DNA of 52,886 nucleotides from CAZHTS01 sp964535315 (GCA_964535315.1 CAZHTS010000031.1:1-52886), one strand, 5' to 3'. Positions 1 through 8,635 are shown, counted from the first letter of the stretch. Notes: a model not told the origin generated them from the sequence alone. Numbers and translations are program-made.

Positions 1-92
1 CGAATAGATAGAAATCTGACGCGGTGAAAGCCGGTGTTCCCCTGGCGGACGGATGCCGCATCCCGTACCCGATAGGGACGTTCTGGCCTGGA

Positions 93-653
93 TTACACCA
101 GCAGGTGCCCCAACAGGATGCGCAGGCCGATGCCGTTGAGGATCACTCCGCCGACGATCTCCATGCGTTTGCCGAAGTGCTCGCCCAGCTTTTGCCCCAC
201 CAGCAAACCAAACAGCGACAACCCCAACGTAACGACGCCGATGGTCAGGCTGGCAGACAGAATATCCACCTGGAGCATTGCCAGCCCCAAACCAACCGCC
301 ATGGCGTCCAGGCTGGTGGCCACGCACAACACCATCAATGTGCCGCCGCGGGTGGGGTCGCCGCTACGGCAATCCTGTTCGGGGTTGAGCCCCGAGCGGA
401 TCATACGCACGCCGACGAAGGCCAGCAGCGCCATGGCGATCCAATGATCGATGCTGGCAATCAATGAGACGATAGTGCTGCCCGCCAACCAACCGATAAA
501 GGTCATCAATCCCTGGAAAAGGCCAAAATGAAAAGCTATGCGGAAAATTGGGCGTGGAGAGCGGGCGTTTTGTCCGGCGCCGACGCCCAGCGAGACGGCA
601 AATGCATCCATGGCCAGACCGACGGCGATAAACAGTGTTGTAAGAAAGTCCAT
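93..653 (-). CDS. mntP: MntP-family manganese efflux pump
   Basis: A 186-residue polytopic inner-membrane protein of the MntP (DUF204) family, which exports Mn(II) and protects against manganese overload. It has about six hydrophobic helices arranged as two related halves. Each half carries the family signature with a membrane-embedded Asp: AMDAFAVSLG near the N-terminus (Asp16) and SLDAMAVGLG near residue 116. Length matches the family. The ATG at 653 is preceded by a GAGGT ribosome-binding site. It is the last gene on the minus strand here, 247 nt beyond the end of the sensor kinase, so it probably has its own promoter. I looked for the manganese (yybP-ykoY) riboswitch that often precedes mntP and could not recognise it. 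The family call is secure; regulation is not visible. Confidence 0.95.
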   Translation of the reverse strand: MDFLTTLFIAVGLAMDAFAVSLGVGAGQNARSPRPIFRIAFHFGLFQGLMTFIGWLAGSTIVSLIASIDHWIAMALLAFVGVRMIRSGLNPEQDCRSGDPTRGGTLMVLCVATSLDAMAVGLGLAMLQVDILSASLTIGVVTLGLSLFGLLVGQKLGEHFGKRMEIVGGVILNGIGLRILLGHLLV

Positions 654-900
654 TAACGTTTTACCTCAGGTCGAAATCAGTCGTCCAATTATAAGCGCGT
701 TTATACGACAGCCGGGGGCCTTTGGTGAACAAAATCATCTATAAGCGATGACTTTGTACTATGTCCAACCCTTTAGCTTTCAGGTATGATAACAAATGGA
801 GACGGAAACAGGACACCTCTGTAGAAATTCATCGCTGTCTCCTCCTTTGGCGAAGGCCCCCCCCAGGTTCCTCCTCACCGCCCCTGGTGGGGGCTCGCAT
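654..900 (-). other. Intergenic region upstream of mntP
   Basis: No gene recognised in 247 nt. On the minus strand there is a GC-rich imperfect hairpin around 850-895, just after the kinase stop codon, but it lacks a T-tract, so it is not a convincing intrinsic terminator. The mntP promoter should lie between about 660 and 780. A possible TATAGA-like -10 can be read there, but no good -35 pairs with it. Confidence 0.4.
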
Positions 901-2844
901 TTAAGCGCTGGCAGGTTGTTCCTGGGGCAACGGCAGGACGACGGTAAACGTGGAGCCTGCACCGCTGGCCGATTCGACCCACACCCGTCCGGAGTGGCTC
1001 TCGACAATGGAGCGCACGATGGCCAATCCCAGGCCGCTGCCGCTGATTTCGGTATTGCAGTTGCTCGCCCGGTAGAATTTGTCGAAGACGTAGGGCAGGT
1101 CTCGGGAAGGGATGCCAATACCGGTATCGATTACCTGCAGAATGATCTGATTGTGCTCCACGCGGCTGCGCAGCGTAATCTTGCCGCCGTTGGGGGTGTA
1201 CTTGATGGCGTTATCCAGCAGGTTTTCGAGCATCTGGCGCAACTGCACCGGGTTGCCGTACACGGCCGGCATCATCTGCGGCATGTCGATCTCCAGGCGT
1301 TGCTTTTTCATATCGATTTGCGAACGATAGTTCTCAACGATCAGCTGCGCCACTCGCTCGATCTGTACGTTTTCTTTGCGGGCGTCGAAGCCGGCCTCGA
1401 TGCGGCCCAGATTGAGCAGGTCGTCGACCAGTACGGTGATATTGTGCACGCTGACCTGCACGCGCTGGACGAAGTCGCGTTGTAGATCGTTGATCGGGCC
1501 GGCGCGCTCGATCAACTCGGCGTAGCCCAGGATGGCGGTCAGCGGCGAGCGCAGGTCGTGCGACACGGTGTTGACGAAATCGCTCTTGATCTGATCGAGT
1601 TTCTTGAGATAAGTGATGTCGTGCAATGTCACCGCCAGGCCCACTTCGGGTACCGGGGTGAGCAAGGCGCTAAAGGTGCGCCCGTCCTCCAGCGCAATCT
1701 CGGTGCGGTTGCTCTGGCCGTCGTTTGTGGCGGCGATCCACTGCACCAGATCACGGTTCTGAAAGACCTCGGCGACGGGCTTACCGCTGATTTCGCCTTC
1801 TGCTATCCCAAATGTCTGGCGTACCTCGGCGTTGGCCAGCAAGATGTGCCGCTCCTGATCGAGGACGATGACGCCATCGTGAATGTGGGTCAGGATTGTC
1901 TCCAGCTTATTGCGCTCGCTGATTGTGTCGGTGTACATGCGGGCGTTTTCGATGGCGACCACGGTATACTCGGCCAGGGTGCTCAATAATTTGACGTGAT
2001 GGTCGGTGAACGAAACGTGGCTGTGGCGGTTATCCACCCCGAGCACGCCGAACACCCGGCCTTTGAGCTGCAAGGGGACGTAGATCAGGCTATGTACCAG
2101 ATAAAAGGTTTTGATCTTTTGCGGGGCGCTGTCGTCCAGCAGGATGGGCTGCCCGCTGCGCAGCACCGAGCCGGCCAGGGTATCTTTGATCGGCAGGCGG
2201 AAGGTGCGCACGAACTCTTCTTTGAAGTTGCGCGCGGCGCGCATGTATAATTCGCCGTTGGCTTCGTCGAGCAGCAGCAGGCTGCCCTCTTCTGAGTCGG
2301 TCAGTTCTACCGCGGCTTCGACCACGGCTGTCAGCACGCTGTCCAGGTCGAGCGAACTGGTGATGGCGCGCCCCAGGCGTGAGAGCGTCTCGGTTTCGTC
2401 CATACGCCGCTGCAAACTGGATGTGTGCCGGCGAGTTTCGAGCAACACGCTCTCGCGATGGCGCTGGGCTCGTTCGAGCGAGATTTGCACCGATTTAAGG
2501 ATATCTTCGGCGCGCAGCGGCAGACACATATAATCGTTGATCCCCACCCGCATGGCTTTCTTCAGCAGTTCCGAACTATCGACGTGGACAAACAACAGGA
2601 TGGGCATCGAGGGAAAGCGGGTGCGCAGTTGGGCGGCGTACTCCAGTCCGTCGCCATCATTGAGCCGCTCGCTGATGATCACCATTGTCGGGGGGATGGC
2701 CGACTCCATGGCTTTCTGCCCGCTGGCCTTGTCCTGACACAGGACGACGGTATACCCCACAGATTTGAGCACACGGTCGAGGAGATAATTGACCTGCGGA
2801 TCAGAAATGATTACGAGGATACGTTCTTTTGGATTTGGGATCAT
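901..2844 (-). CDS. Hybrid sensor histidine kinase (pseudo-REC, GAF, PAS, HisKA, HATPase)
   Basis: A soluble 647-residue sensor kinase with no membrane segment. Order: receiver-like domain (about 8-120), coiled coil, GAF (150-305), PAS (310-415), HisKA (418-485) and HATPase_c (525-640). The kinase core looks active: phospho-acceptor His429 in VSHDLRSPL, N-box LLDNAIKYTP, G1 VIDTGIGIP and G2 GSGLGLAIV. The receiver looks inactive as a phospho-acceptor, because Ser58 stands where Asp is expected (MVIISERLNDGDG) and Leu108 replaces the conserved Lys (DYMCLPL). It starts 32 nt after the neighbouring kinase-like gene, with AGGT seven bases before the ATG, so the two are probably co-transcribed. 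The signal sensed is unknown. A separate response regulator would have to be encoded elsewhere; none is next to it. Confidence 0.9.
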   Translation of the reverse strand: MIPNPKERILVIISDPQVNYLLDRVLKSVGYTVVLCQDKASGQKAMESAIPPTMVIISERLNDGDGLEYAAQLRTRFPSMPILLFVHVDSSELLKKAMRVGINDYMCLPLRAEDILKSVQISLERAQRHRESVLLETRRHTSSLQRRMDETETLSRLGRAITSSLDLDSVLTAVVEAAVELTDSEEGSLLLLDEANGELYMRAARNFKEEFVRTFRLPIKDTLAGSVLRSGQPILLDDSAPQKIKTFYLVHSLIYVPLQLKGRVFGVLGVDNRHSHVSFTDHHVKLLSTLAEYTVVAIENARMYTDTISERNKLETILTHIHDGVIVLDQERHILLANAEVRQTFGIAEGEISGKPVAEVFQNRDLVQWIAATNDGQSNRTEIALEDGRTFSALLTPVPEVGLAVTLHDITYLKKLDQIKSDFVNTVSHDLRSPLTAILGYAELIERAGPINDLQRDFVQRVQVSVHNITVLVDDLLNLGRIEAGFDARKENVQIERVAQLIVENYRSQIDMKKQRLEIDMPQMMPAVYGNPVQLRQMLENLLDNAIKYTPNGGKITLRSRVEHNQIILQVIDTGIGIPSRDLPYVFDKFYRASNCNTEISGSGLGLAIVRSIVESHSGRVWVESASGAGSTFTVVLPLPQEQPASA

Positions 2845-2876
2845 GGTTGTGACCTGCTAAAGTGGGGTAACGTACC

Positions 2877-4529
2877 TTAACGGGACAGGGGCAGTTCAAG
2901 ATGCAGGCAGACGTTTTGGCCCGACTTACCCTCCGCCCATAATTTGCCATTTTGTTTCTGGACTAATTCCAGGGCCAGGCTGAGGCCGATGGTCAGGCCG
3001 GCAAACACCGGCGGGGCGGACGGCGGGCGGTAACCCGGCTCAAAAAGCTGCACGGCTCGCCTGGAATCCAACGCCGGGCCGGGCCCCTGCACCGCTATCT
3101 CGGCCATATCGCCTTTGCGCTCGATGCGTACACTCACCTGATTGCCGGCGCTGCTATACCGGACACACAGACTGATCATTGCATCCAGCACCAGCCCCAG
3201 CAGCACGGTTTCGCCCTGCGCCTGGAAGGGGAAGGGCGGGAATTCTGGCGACAGAATGACATTGTTTTGTTGCGCAATGGGTTGCAGGCGCTCGATGCTT
3301 TTACGCACCAGATCGATTACATCGAGCGGGGCGGGCGTTAACATCGATTGCGTCAGGCTGGGTGGAGCGATCGATTCGCCGATGCGCCCGATGATCTGTA
3401 ACTGATCCTGCAATGCGGTTAACGCCTGGCGCTGCTCCTTACTCCAACGGGTGGTCGGGTCTTTGGCCAGCCGTTCCAACGCGGCGCGGCTGATTTCGAG
3501 CGGCGAGCGTACCTCGCGTTTGACCGTGTCCAGAATCTCGTGATTGATTTTTTCACCCACCTGGGCGACGTCTGCCAGGGTCTGTAACGAATGGGCCCGT
3601 TCTTCCACGGTGCGGAACAAACGGGCATTGACCAGCGAGATTCCGGCGTAATCGGCCACCGCTTCCAGCAAGTTTTGCTCGCTGGCGCTGAACGGTTGCG
3701 GTTGTTTGCGCAGCATGACCAGCAGGCCGATGACCTGCTTTTGGAGTTTCACCGGGGCGATCAGGGCCGACTGTCCCAGCGTGTTGATCTTAAAACGTTT
3801 TAGCGGTTCGCCGTGGATCGACAACGACTCGCCCGACATGGCGACCAGCGAACTGATGCCGTCGTCCCACGGCTGGTTGAGAAATACCACCAGCGAAGGC
3901 GGCAGATTGCGCTGGCCCACCAGGGTGAAGGTCTTTACGTTGCTGTCCTCGCGCAGCAAGAACCAGGCCATATCGGCCTGGGTGACGCTGGCGGCGCCTT
4001 CAATGATTTTTTCGAACAACACCGCCTGCTCGGTGATAGAGGTAACCGCCTTGCCGAGCGAGAAGATGGTGGTGAGTTCCCGCACGCGGGCCTGCAATTC
4101 TTGATTGGTCTGCTGCAGCTGGCGCGACAGCCGTTCGCGTTCTTGCCGCTCGTGCACCTGTTTGAGCACGCGCTCCACGGCGTTTAAGACCTCGGGCTCG
4201 CGCAGCGGCCAGAGCAGATAATCGGCGGCGCCCAGGCGCAAGGTCTGGATCAACTCCGCCTCCATGCCTTTGATCGCCATGACGATCACCGGTGTGTTGA
4301 TGCCCTGCGAATTGAGCGCCACCATCAGGTCTTTGCCGCGCAGGTCAGGCATGTTGATGTTGACCAGGATCAAATCGGGCGCCATCTGGATCGAACGCGA
4401 AATAGCCGAGGTGACATCGTTTACCACCACGGGCTGATATCCGGCGGCCTGTAACGTTTGCCGGGCGATAAAATCGCTGATAACAGGATCGTTTTCGACG
4501 ATCAGAATACGGTCACGCGCGCTGGTCAC
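2877..4529 (-). CDS. Kinase-like protein with degenerate receiver, GAF and pseudo-histidine-kinase core
   Basis: 550 residues from the GTG at 4529. An upstream ATG at 4658 would run through the end of the FAH gene and is rejected. Order: receiver-like (6-122), coiled coil (125-155), GAF (150-305), HisKA-like (320-395), HATPase-like (440-550). Three kinds of key residue are lost. Asn57 replaces the receiver Asp (LVNINMPD) and Trp107 replaces its Lys (YLLWPL). Arg338 stands where the H-box His should be (VKREVRSPL). The N-box reads VLDAMISLCVRYSS, without the Asn that binds Mg-ATP, and the G1 box reads GPGPALD instead of DxGxG. The fold can be followed, but autophosphorylation looks impossible. 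It probably acts as an allosteric partner of the intact kinase encoded directly downstream. No Shine-Dalgarno is seen before the GTG. Confidence 0.8.
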   Translation of the reverse strand: MTSARDRILIVENDPVISDFIARQTLQAAGYQPVVVNDVTSAISRSIQMAPDLILVNINMPDLRGKDLMVALNSQGINTPVIVMAIKGMEAELIQTLRLGAADYLLWPLREPEVLNAVERVLKQVHERQERERLSRQLQQTNQELQARVRELTTIFSLGKAVTSITEQAVLFEKIIEGAASVTQADMAWFLLREDSNVKTFTLVGQRNLPPSLVVFLNQPWDDGISSLVAMSGESLSIHGEPLKRFKINTLGQSALIAPVKLQKQVIGLLVMLRKQPQPFSASEQNLLEAVADYAGISLVNARLFRTVEERAHSLQTLADVAQVGEKINHEILDTVKREVRSPLEISRAALERLAKDPTTRWSKEQRQALTALQDQLQIIGRIGESIAPPSLTQSMLTPAPLDVIDLVRKSIERLQPIAQQNNVILSPEFPPFPFQAQGETVLLGLVLDAMISLCVRYSSAGNQVSVRIERKGDMAEIAVQGPGPALDSRRAVQLFEPGYRPPSAPPVFAGLTIGLSLALELVQKQNGKLWAEGKSGQNVCLHLELPLSR

Positions 4530-4536
4530 GATAATT

Positions 4537-4545
4537 ATGATAGCA
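4537..4545 (-). promoter_or_regulatory. Extended -10 next to a possible leaderless GTG start
   Basis: On the minus strand TGCTATCAT (extended -10 form TGn plus TATCAT) ends 7 nt before the GTG at 4529. This would place the transcription start at or next to the start codon, in agreement with the missing Shine-Dalgarno. A TTGACT further upstream is 22 nt away, too far for a normal spacer, so an extended -10 promoter is the better reading. Confidence 0.4.
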
Positions 4546-4599
4546 CGGAAGATAGAAATTGGCGAGTCAAACGGTTTACAGTCTTGTTGGGTGGTTGAT

Positions 4600-5424
4600 T
4601 TACCCGCTTCGCACCCGATTTTCCAGGTGCTCTTCGCCGGTCTGGATGCGCACCACATCGCCGTCGCGCAGGCTGAAACTATCGGGCGGGACGATGCCGG
4701 TGCCGGTCAACAGAAAGACACCGCGCGGGAAATCCAGTTCGCGAAACAGGTAGGCGACCAGCTCGACCAGCGGGCGTTTCATGTTGGCGGTGGTGGTTGT
4801 TCCGCTAAAGGCCAGGCGGCCGCCCCGTTCGATCTCCAGCGTCACCGGCAGGTCGCGTAATGCGTCGGGCGTGCACAGGCGAATACCGGAGCCAAGCGCC
4901 AGCGAGCCGTTGTAGATTTTGGCCTGCGGCAGATAGAGCGGGTTTTCGGCCTCGATCGAACGCGAGGAGACGTCGTTGCCGGCGCAATAGCCCACGATCT
5001 CACCAAAACGGTTGATGACCAGGGTGACTTCGGGTTCGGGCACGTTCCAGATGCTATCGCGGCGCACGCGGATGGGCTGGCCCGGCCCGGCGCTGCGCCA
5101 GCCGGCAGATTTGAAGAACAGTTCGGGCCGGTCGGCGCGATAGACTTTCTCGTACACGTCGCTGCTCTGCGACTCGGCCACGCGCGCGTCCCGGCTGCGC
5201 AGATAGGTCACCCCGCTGGCCCACACTTCCTGTTCCTCCTCGATCGGCGCCAGCAGGCTGCCGTTGGCCAGGCCGTTGGCAGATTGGGTCGCCAGTGTGC
5301 GCATCAGGGCGTCGGCCGGCAGTTGCAGCAGCCAATCCAGGCGGAAGGTGGGGGGGAGCAGGCTGCCGTTCAGCGCCCAGCGGGCGCCGCTGATCGTTTG
5401 ATGTTGGGTGAGGCGCATCTTCAT
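4600..5424 (-). CDS. Fumarylacetoacetate hydrolase (FAH) family enzyme
   Basis: 274 residues of the FAH fold, whose members hydrolyse, hydrate/dehydrate or decarboxylate 2-oxo acids through a divalent metal. The metal-ligand pattern is visible: Glu130 and Glu132 in VPEPEVTLV, then Asp151 in GYCAGNDVSSR, followed by the Lys in LPQAKIYNGS. The N-terminal half contains WASGVTYLRSRDAR, which resembles the FAH branch that includes 2-keto-3-deoxy-D-arabinonate dehydratases more than catechol-pathway hydrolases; that sub-assignment is from memory. The ATG at 5424 lies in a 4-nt ATGA overlap with the preceding metallo-beta-lactamase-fold gene, so the two are translationally coupled. A sugar-acid catabolic role is plausible but unproven. 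Confidence 0.85.
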   Translation of the reverse strand: MKMRLTQHQTISGARWALNGSLLPPTFRLDWLLQLPADALMRTLATQSANGLANGSLLAPIEEEQEVWASGVTYLRSRDARVAESQSSDVYEKVYRADRPELFFKSAGWRSAGPGQPIRVRRDSIWNVPEPEVTLVINRFGEIVGYCAGNDVSSRSIEAENPLYLPQAKIYNGSLALGSGIRLCTPDALRDLPVTLEIERGGRLAFSGTTTTANMKRPLVELVAYLFRELDFPRGVFLLTGTGIVPPDSFSLRDGDVVRIQTGEEHLENRVRSG

Positions 5425-6395
5425 TCTCCTATCACTGCCGGCCGGTAGGCGGCCAGCCCATCTTGTTCGACCTCTACCAGTTTACCCCGCCCGACCAGGT
5501 CGTTCAGGTGCCCGGCCAGACCGTTGGCCAGTTCCAGGGCCATGTTTTTGGGCCAATCGCCCAGCCGGTCGTTCAGGACGGTGATGATCTGGCGCAGGGT
5601 CAACGCCTGGCTGCTGGTCTGTAACAGGGTGAGCAAGAGCTCCTCGGTCTGGCGACAATAGCTCAGGCTTTGCGCCACAAAGGCGCCGATATCTTTGCCG
5701 CGCTGCACCGGCCAGTGGGCCGGTGCGTAGACCGCCAGATCCATCGCCAGCAGACGTTCCAGGGTGGCCTGATAGGTGGCGATGTAGCCGTAAGTGGGCG
5801 GCAGCGCCGGGCGGCCGTCTAACCCCAGGATGGCCTTGTGCAGTGCGGCCTCGCCGGCGATCAACGTGCGGCTGTTCTCGTCCAGCACGGCGGTGTGCCC
5901 CCAGGTGTGCCCGGGGGTGTGCACAAACGATACGTAGCGCCCAGGCCCGAGGCGGTAACGTTCGCCGCCGGACAGATGAACGTCCAGCGGCACGTGGCTC
6001 TGGCAATCGCGCAGCATGGCGGCCTTTTCGGCGGCGCTGTAGCCAATGGCGTGCCGGCGCTCGAACTGGCTGTAACGTCCGGCGACCAGCGCTTCGCTGC
6101 TTTCGATCCACTCGGCGTCCAGCCGGTGGGCGACGAACAACGCGCGCCGCGCCACGCGGCGCACGGCATCGTTGCCGCCCTGATGGTCGCCGTCCGAATG
6201 GGTGATCAGTACCATGTCCAGCGTTTCGGGGTCGCAGCCGATCCGGCGCATATAGGGGAAGATGTCCTGTTCGGGGGAAAAGGCCATGCCGGTATCGACC
6301 AGCAGGGTGTGCTCTGCCCCGACCAACAGGTGACAGTACACCACCCGTTCGGCAAACGGGCAGGCAATACGATGAATGCCAGGGCTGATTTCCAT
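5421..6395 (-). CDS. Metallo-beta-lactamase-fold hydrolase
   Basis: 324 residues. The N-terminal two thirds is an MBL domain: VDTGMAF strand, the metal motif THSDGDHQGG (an HxDxDH variant of HxHxDH; His66, Asp68, Asp70, His71), HTPGHTWGHT with the third ligand, then GEAAL and PAHWP near the expected last ligands. The C-terminal 80 residues form a small helical domain that may be winged-helix-like, as in MBL proteins related to LACTB2. ATG 6395 is chosen, with AGGAG 8 nt upstream; an adjacent GTG at 6398 is possible. It is the first gene of a minus-strand series and overlaps the FAH gene by 4 nt. The substrate is unknown; a thioester or lactone linked to the FAH enzyme is a reasonable guess. 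Confidence 0.85.
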   Translation of the reverse strand: MEISPGIHRIACPFAERVVYCHLLVGAEHTLLVDTGMAFSPEQDIFPYMRRIGCDPETLDMVLITHSDGDHQGGNDAVRRVARRALFVAHRLDAEWIESSEALVAGRYSQFERRHAIGYSAAEKAAMLRDCQSHVPLDVHLSGGERYRLGPGRYVSFVHTPGHTWGHTAVLDENSRTLIAGEAALHKAILGLDGRPALPPTYGYIATYQATLERLLAMDLAVYAPAHWPVQRGKDIGAFVAQSLSYCRQTEELLLTLLQTSSQALTLRQIITVLNDRLGDWPKNMALELANGLAGHLNDLVGRGKLVEVEQDGLAAYRPAVIGE

Positions 6396-6492
6396 CACAC
6401 CGCGCTCCTATACAATCGAGTCTGTCTTAATTTTAATGGCTTTAGCCCACCTTGCAAGTATGTTAGAGTTCTCTTAGATGTTACATATCCGC

Positions 6493-6522
6493 TTGACTCT
6501 GAAGGCAGGCTGAGCATACAAT
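6493..6522 (+). promoter_or_regulatory. Sigma-70 type promoter abutting the dnaJ-like start
   Basis: TTGACT (6493-6498), 18-nt spacer, TACAAT (6517-6522). The -10 ends 6 nt before the ATG at 6529, so the transcript would begin at or within a base or two of the start codon. No good Shine-Dalgarno precedes the ATG. It divides the divergent MBL and DnaJ-like genes. Confidence 0.6.
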
Positions 6523-6528
6523 GAGAGC

Positions 6529-7428
6529 ATGGAATACAAGGATTACTACAAGATTTTAGGTGTAGATCGAACAGCAAAAGAACAAGAGATTAAACGGGCC
6601 TATCGCGACCTGGCAAAAAAATATCATCCGGATCATAATCCGGGCAACAAACAGGCTGAGGAGAAATTTAAAGAGGTTAACGAAGCATACGAAGTATTGG
6701 GCGACCCAAAGAAACGCGCCCGTTACGATCAAATGGGCGAATCGTACAGCCGCTGGCAGCAGGCCGGCGGTAATCCGGGGAATTTCAACTGGACGGACTG
6801 GTATACGCAGGCGCCCGGCGGGCGTGTCCAGGTGGATAATCTCGGCGATCTGTTTGGCGGTGGTTTCTCTGACTTCTTCAGCACCTTCTTTGGCGGCGTT
6901 AGCCAGCGCGGGGCGCGTTCACCTGCCCGCTCATCGGTTCCGCACTACGAACAGCCGGTGACGGTATCTTTGTTGGAGGCCTATCAGGGCTGCCAACGCC
7001 GTTTGCAAATGGGCGAGACCCGTCTGGATGTTACCATTCCACCCGGCGTCCGCACGGGGTCGAAGGTGCGCGTCAAGGCCCCCTTGGGCGAGAATGGCCA
7101 GGTCAACGAAATTTATTTGTTGGTCACGGTGACGCCCGACGAGCGTTTTGAGCGGGATGGTGATGACCTGCGCAGCGAAGTGAGCATTGATCTGTTTACC
7201 GCAGTGCTGGGCGGTGAGGCGCTGGCCACTACCCTGACCGGGAACGTGCTGTTGACCATTCCACCTGGCACCCAGCCCGGGCAGACCTTCCGCCTGGGTG
7301 GGCGGGGGATGCCGCGCTTGCGCCAGCCGCAAACCTACGGCGACCTCTACGTCCGGGTGCGCGTGCAGCTTCCGCGCCAGTTGAACGCCAAACAACGCCA
7401 GTTGTTTGAGCAGTTGCGTAACGCCTGA
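6529..7428 (+). CDS. DnaJ-domain co-chaperone without zinc finger (CbpA-like)
   Basis: 299 residues. An N-terminal J domain (4-68) has the HPD tripeptide at 33-35, which stimulates the DnaK ATPase. A Gly/Phe-rich linker follows (about 80-130). The DnaJ C-terminal substrate-binding domains fill 145-295. The four CxxCxGxG repeats of type I DnaJ are absent, so this is a type II protein, closest in layout to CbpA. It is cytoplasmic and presumably works with DnaK on protein folding or on targets delivered under stress. Only 49 nt separate it from the HtrA-type protease, so the two likely form a protein-quality-control operon. The 5' part is more AT-rich than its neighbours. See the promoter entry for its apparently leaderless start. 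Confidence 0.92.
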   Translation: MEYKDYYKILGVDRTAKEQEIKRAYRDLAKKYHPDHNPGNKQAEEKFKEVNEAYEVLGDPKKRARYDQMGESYSRWQQAGGNPGNFNWTDWYTQAPGGRVQVDNLGDLFGGGFSDFFSTFFGGVSQRGARSPARSSVPHYEQPVTVSLLEAYQGCQRRLQMGETRLDVTIPPGVRTGSKVRVKAPLGENGQVNEIYLLVTVTPDERFERDGDDLRSEVSIDLFTAVLGGEALATTLTGNVLLTIPPGTQPGQTFRLGGRGMPRLRQPQTYGDLYVRVRVQLPRQLNAKQRQLFEQLRNA

Positions 7429-7477
7429 CCCTACCGGGCGTTTGCCGTCTCTTCGATTTTTTTTGGGAAGGTTTAAC

Positions 7478-8635
7478 ATGAAGAAATATATTCCCTGGTT
7501 GGCCGCTTTGTTGGTATTGTTTAGTGGTGTGGCCTGCCGTTTTACTTCGATCAACAATACCGCTGCCGCGCCGACGCCGTTTTACAAGACTCCTGTGCCG
7601 CTGATTACCCAGGCGCCCCTGCCGCCGGCCGGTGATTTGCAGCAAACCGAAACGTTGCTGGTGGATCTTTACCGGCGCGTCGATCCAGGTGTGGTCGCCA
7701 TTCAGGTGCTCAGCGAAGAGGGCGGCGGCCTGGGTTCCGGCTTTGTCTTCGATCAAGAGGGCCATATTGTGACCAATTATCACGTGGTCGAAGGCGCCAC
7801 CGATCTGGAGGTGGACTTCCCCTCCGGGATGAAGGTGCGCGGCAAGGTGGTCGGCAGCGATCTCGATTCCGACCTGGCGGTGGTCAAGGTAGATGTCCCT
7901 GCCGGGCAGCTCACCCCATTGACGATGGGCGATTCGGATCAGTTGAGCGTCGGGCAGATGGTGGTGGCGATTGGCAACCCCTTTGGATTGAACGGCACCA
8001 TGACCACCGGTATCGTGTCGGCCAAGGGTCGCACTCTTGATTCGCTGCGCCAATCGCCCAGCGGCGGCACGTTTACTGCCGGCGACATCATTCAGACCGA
8101 TGCGGCCATCAACCCCGGCAATTCGGGCGGGCCGCTGCTGAACCTCAATGGCGAGGTGGTTGGCGTCAATCGCGCCATCCGCACCAACGGCACCATGCCC
8201 GGCGCCGAGCCGCAGAACAGCGGCGTTGGCTTTGCCGTTTCGGCGAACATTGTCAAACGCGTGGTGCCGGTGTTGATTGAAAAGGGCGCCTACGATTATC
8301 CCTACCTGGGCATGACCAGCCGTTCGAACATAACCCTGATCGAACAGGAAGAGTTGGGGCTGCCTCAGACGTGGGGGGCGTATGTGTTGGCGGTCGTTCC
8401 GGGCGGGCCGGCCGATAAGGCCGGGCTGCGCGGTGGAACGCGCGACACCAAGATCTCCGGGCTTAAGGCTGGCGGCGATCTGTTGATCGCCGTCGATGGG
8501 CGGCCTGTTATGGTCTTTGACGACATGCTGGGCTATCTGATGACCAGCAAGAGCCCTGGCGATACGATCGTTTTAACCATTATTCGCGATAACGAGCAAA
8601 AGGAGGTGACAGTAACCTTAGGCAAACGCCCATAA
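7478..8635 (+). CDS. HtrA/DegP-type trypsin-like serine protease with PDZ domain
   Basis: 385 residues from the ATG at 7478 (GGAAGG upstream); a longer frame starting at 7406 overlaps dnaJ and lacks support. The N-terminus is a signal sequence ending LFSGVAC, a possible but weak lipobox (Gly at -3), followed by a Pro/Ala/Thr linker, so the enzyme acts outside the membrane. The protease domain (55-285) has the full triad: His102 in TNYHVVEG, Asp132 in DLDSDLAVV, Ser216 in INPGNSGGPLL. A single PDZ domain (about 290-385) includes YLGM, GPADKAGL and the IAVDGRPV strand. One PDZ is typical of DegS- and HhoA-like members. It likely degrades misfolded envelope proteins. Confidence 0.95.
   Translation: MKKYIPWLAALLVLFSGVACRFTSINNTAAAPTPFYKTPVPLITQAPLPPAGDLQQTETLLVDLYRRVDPGVVAIQVLSEEGGGLGSGFVFDQEGHIVTNYHVVEGATDLEVDFPSGMKVRGKVVGSDLDSDLAVVKVDVPAGQLTPLTMGDSDQLSVGQMVVAIGNPFGLNGTMTTGIVSAKGRTLDSLRQSPSGGTFTAGDIIQTDAAINPGNSGGPLLNLNGEVVGVNRAIRTNGTMPGAEPQNSGVGFAVSANIVKRVVPVLIEKGAYDYPYLGMTSRSNITLIEQEELGLPQTWGAYVLAVVPGGPADKAGLRGGTRDTKISGLKAGGDLLIAVDGRPVMVFDDMLGYLMTSKSPGDTIVLTIIRDNEQKEVTVTLGKRP

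Noticed and set aside
654..780. Manganese riboswitch (yybP-ykoY) upstream of mntP
   Set aside because: Expected from family knowledge, but I could not find the conserved loops in the minus-strand sequence.
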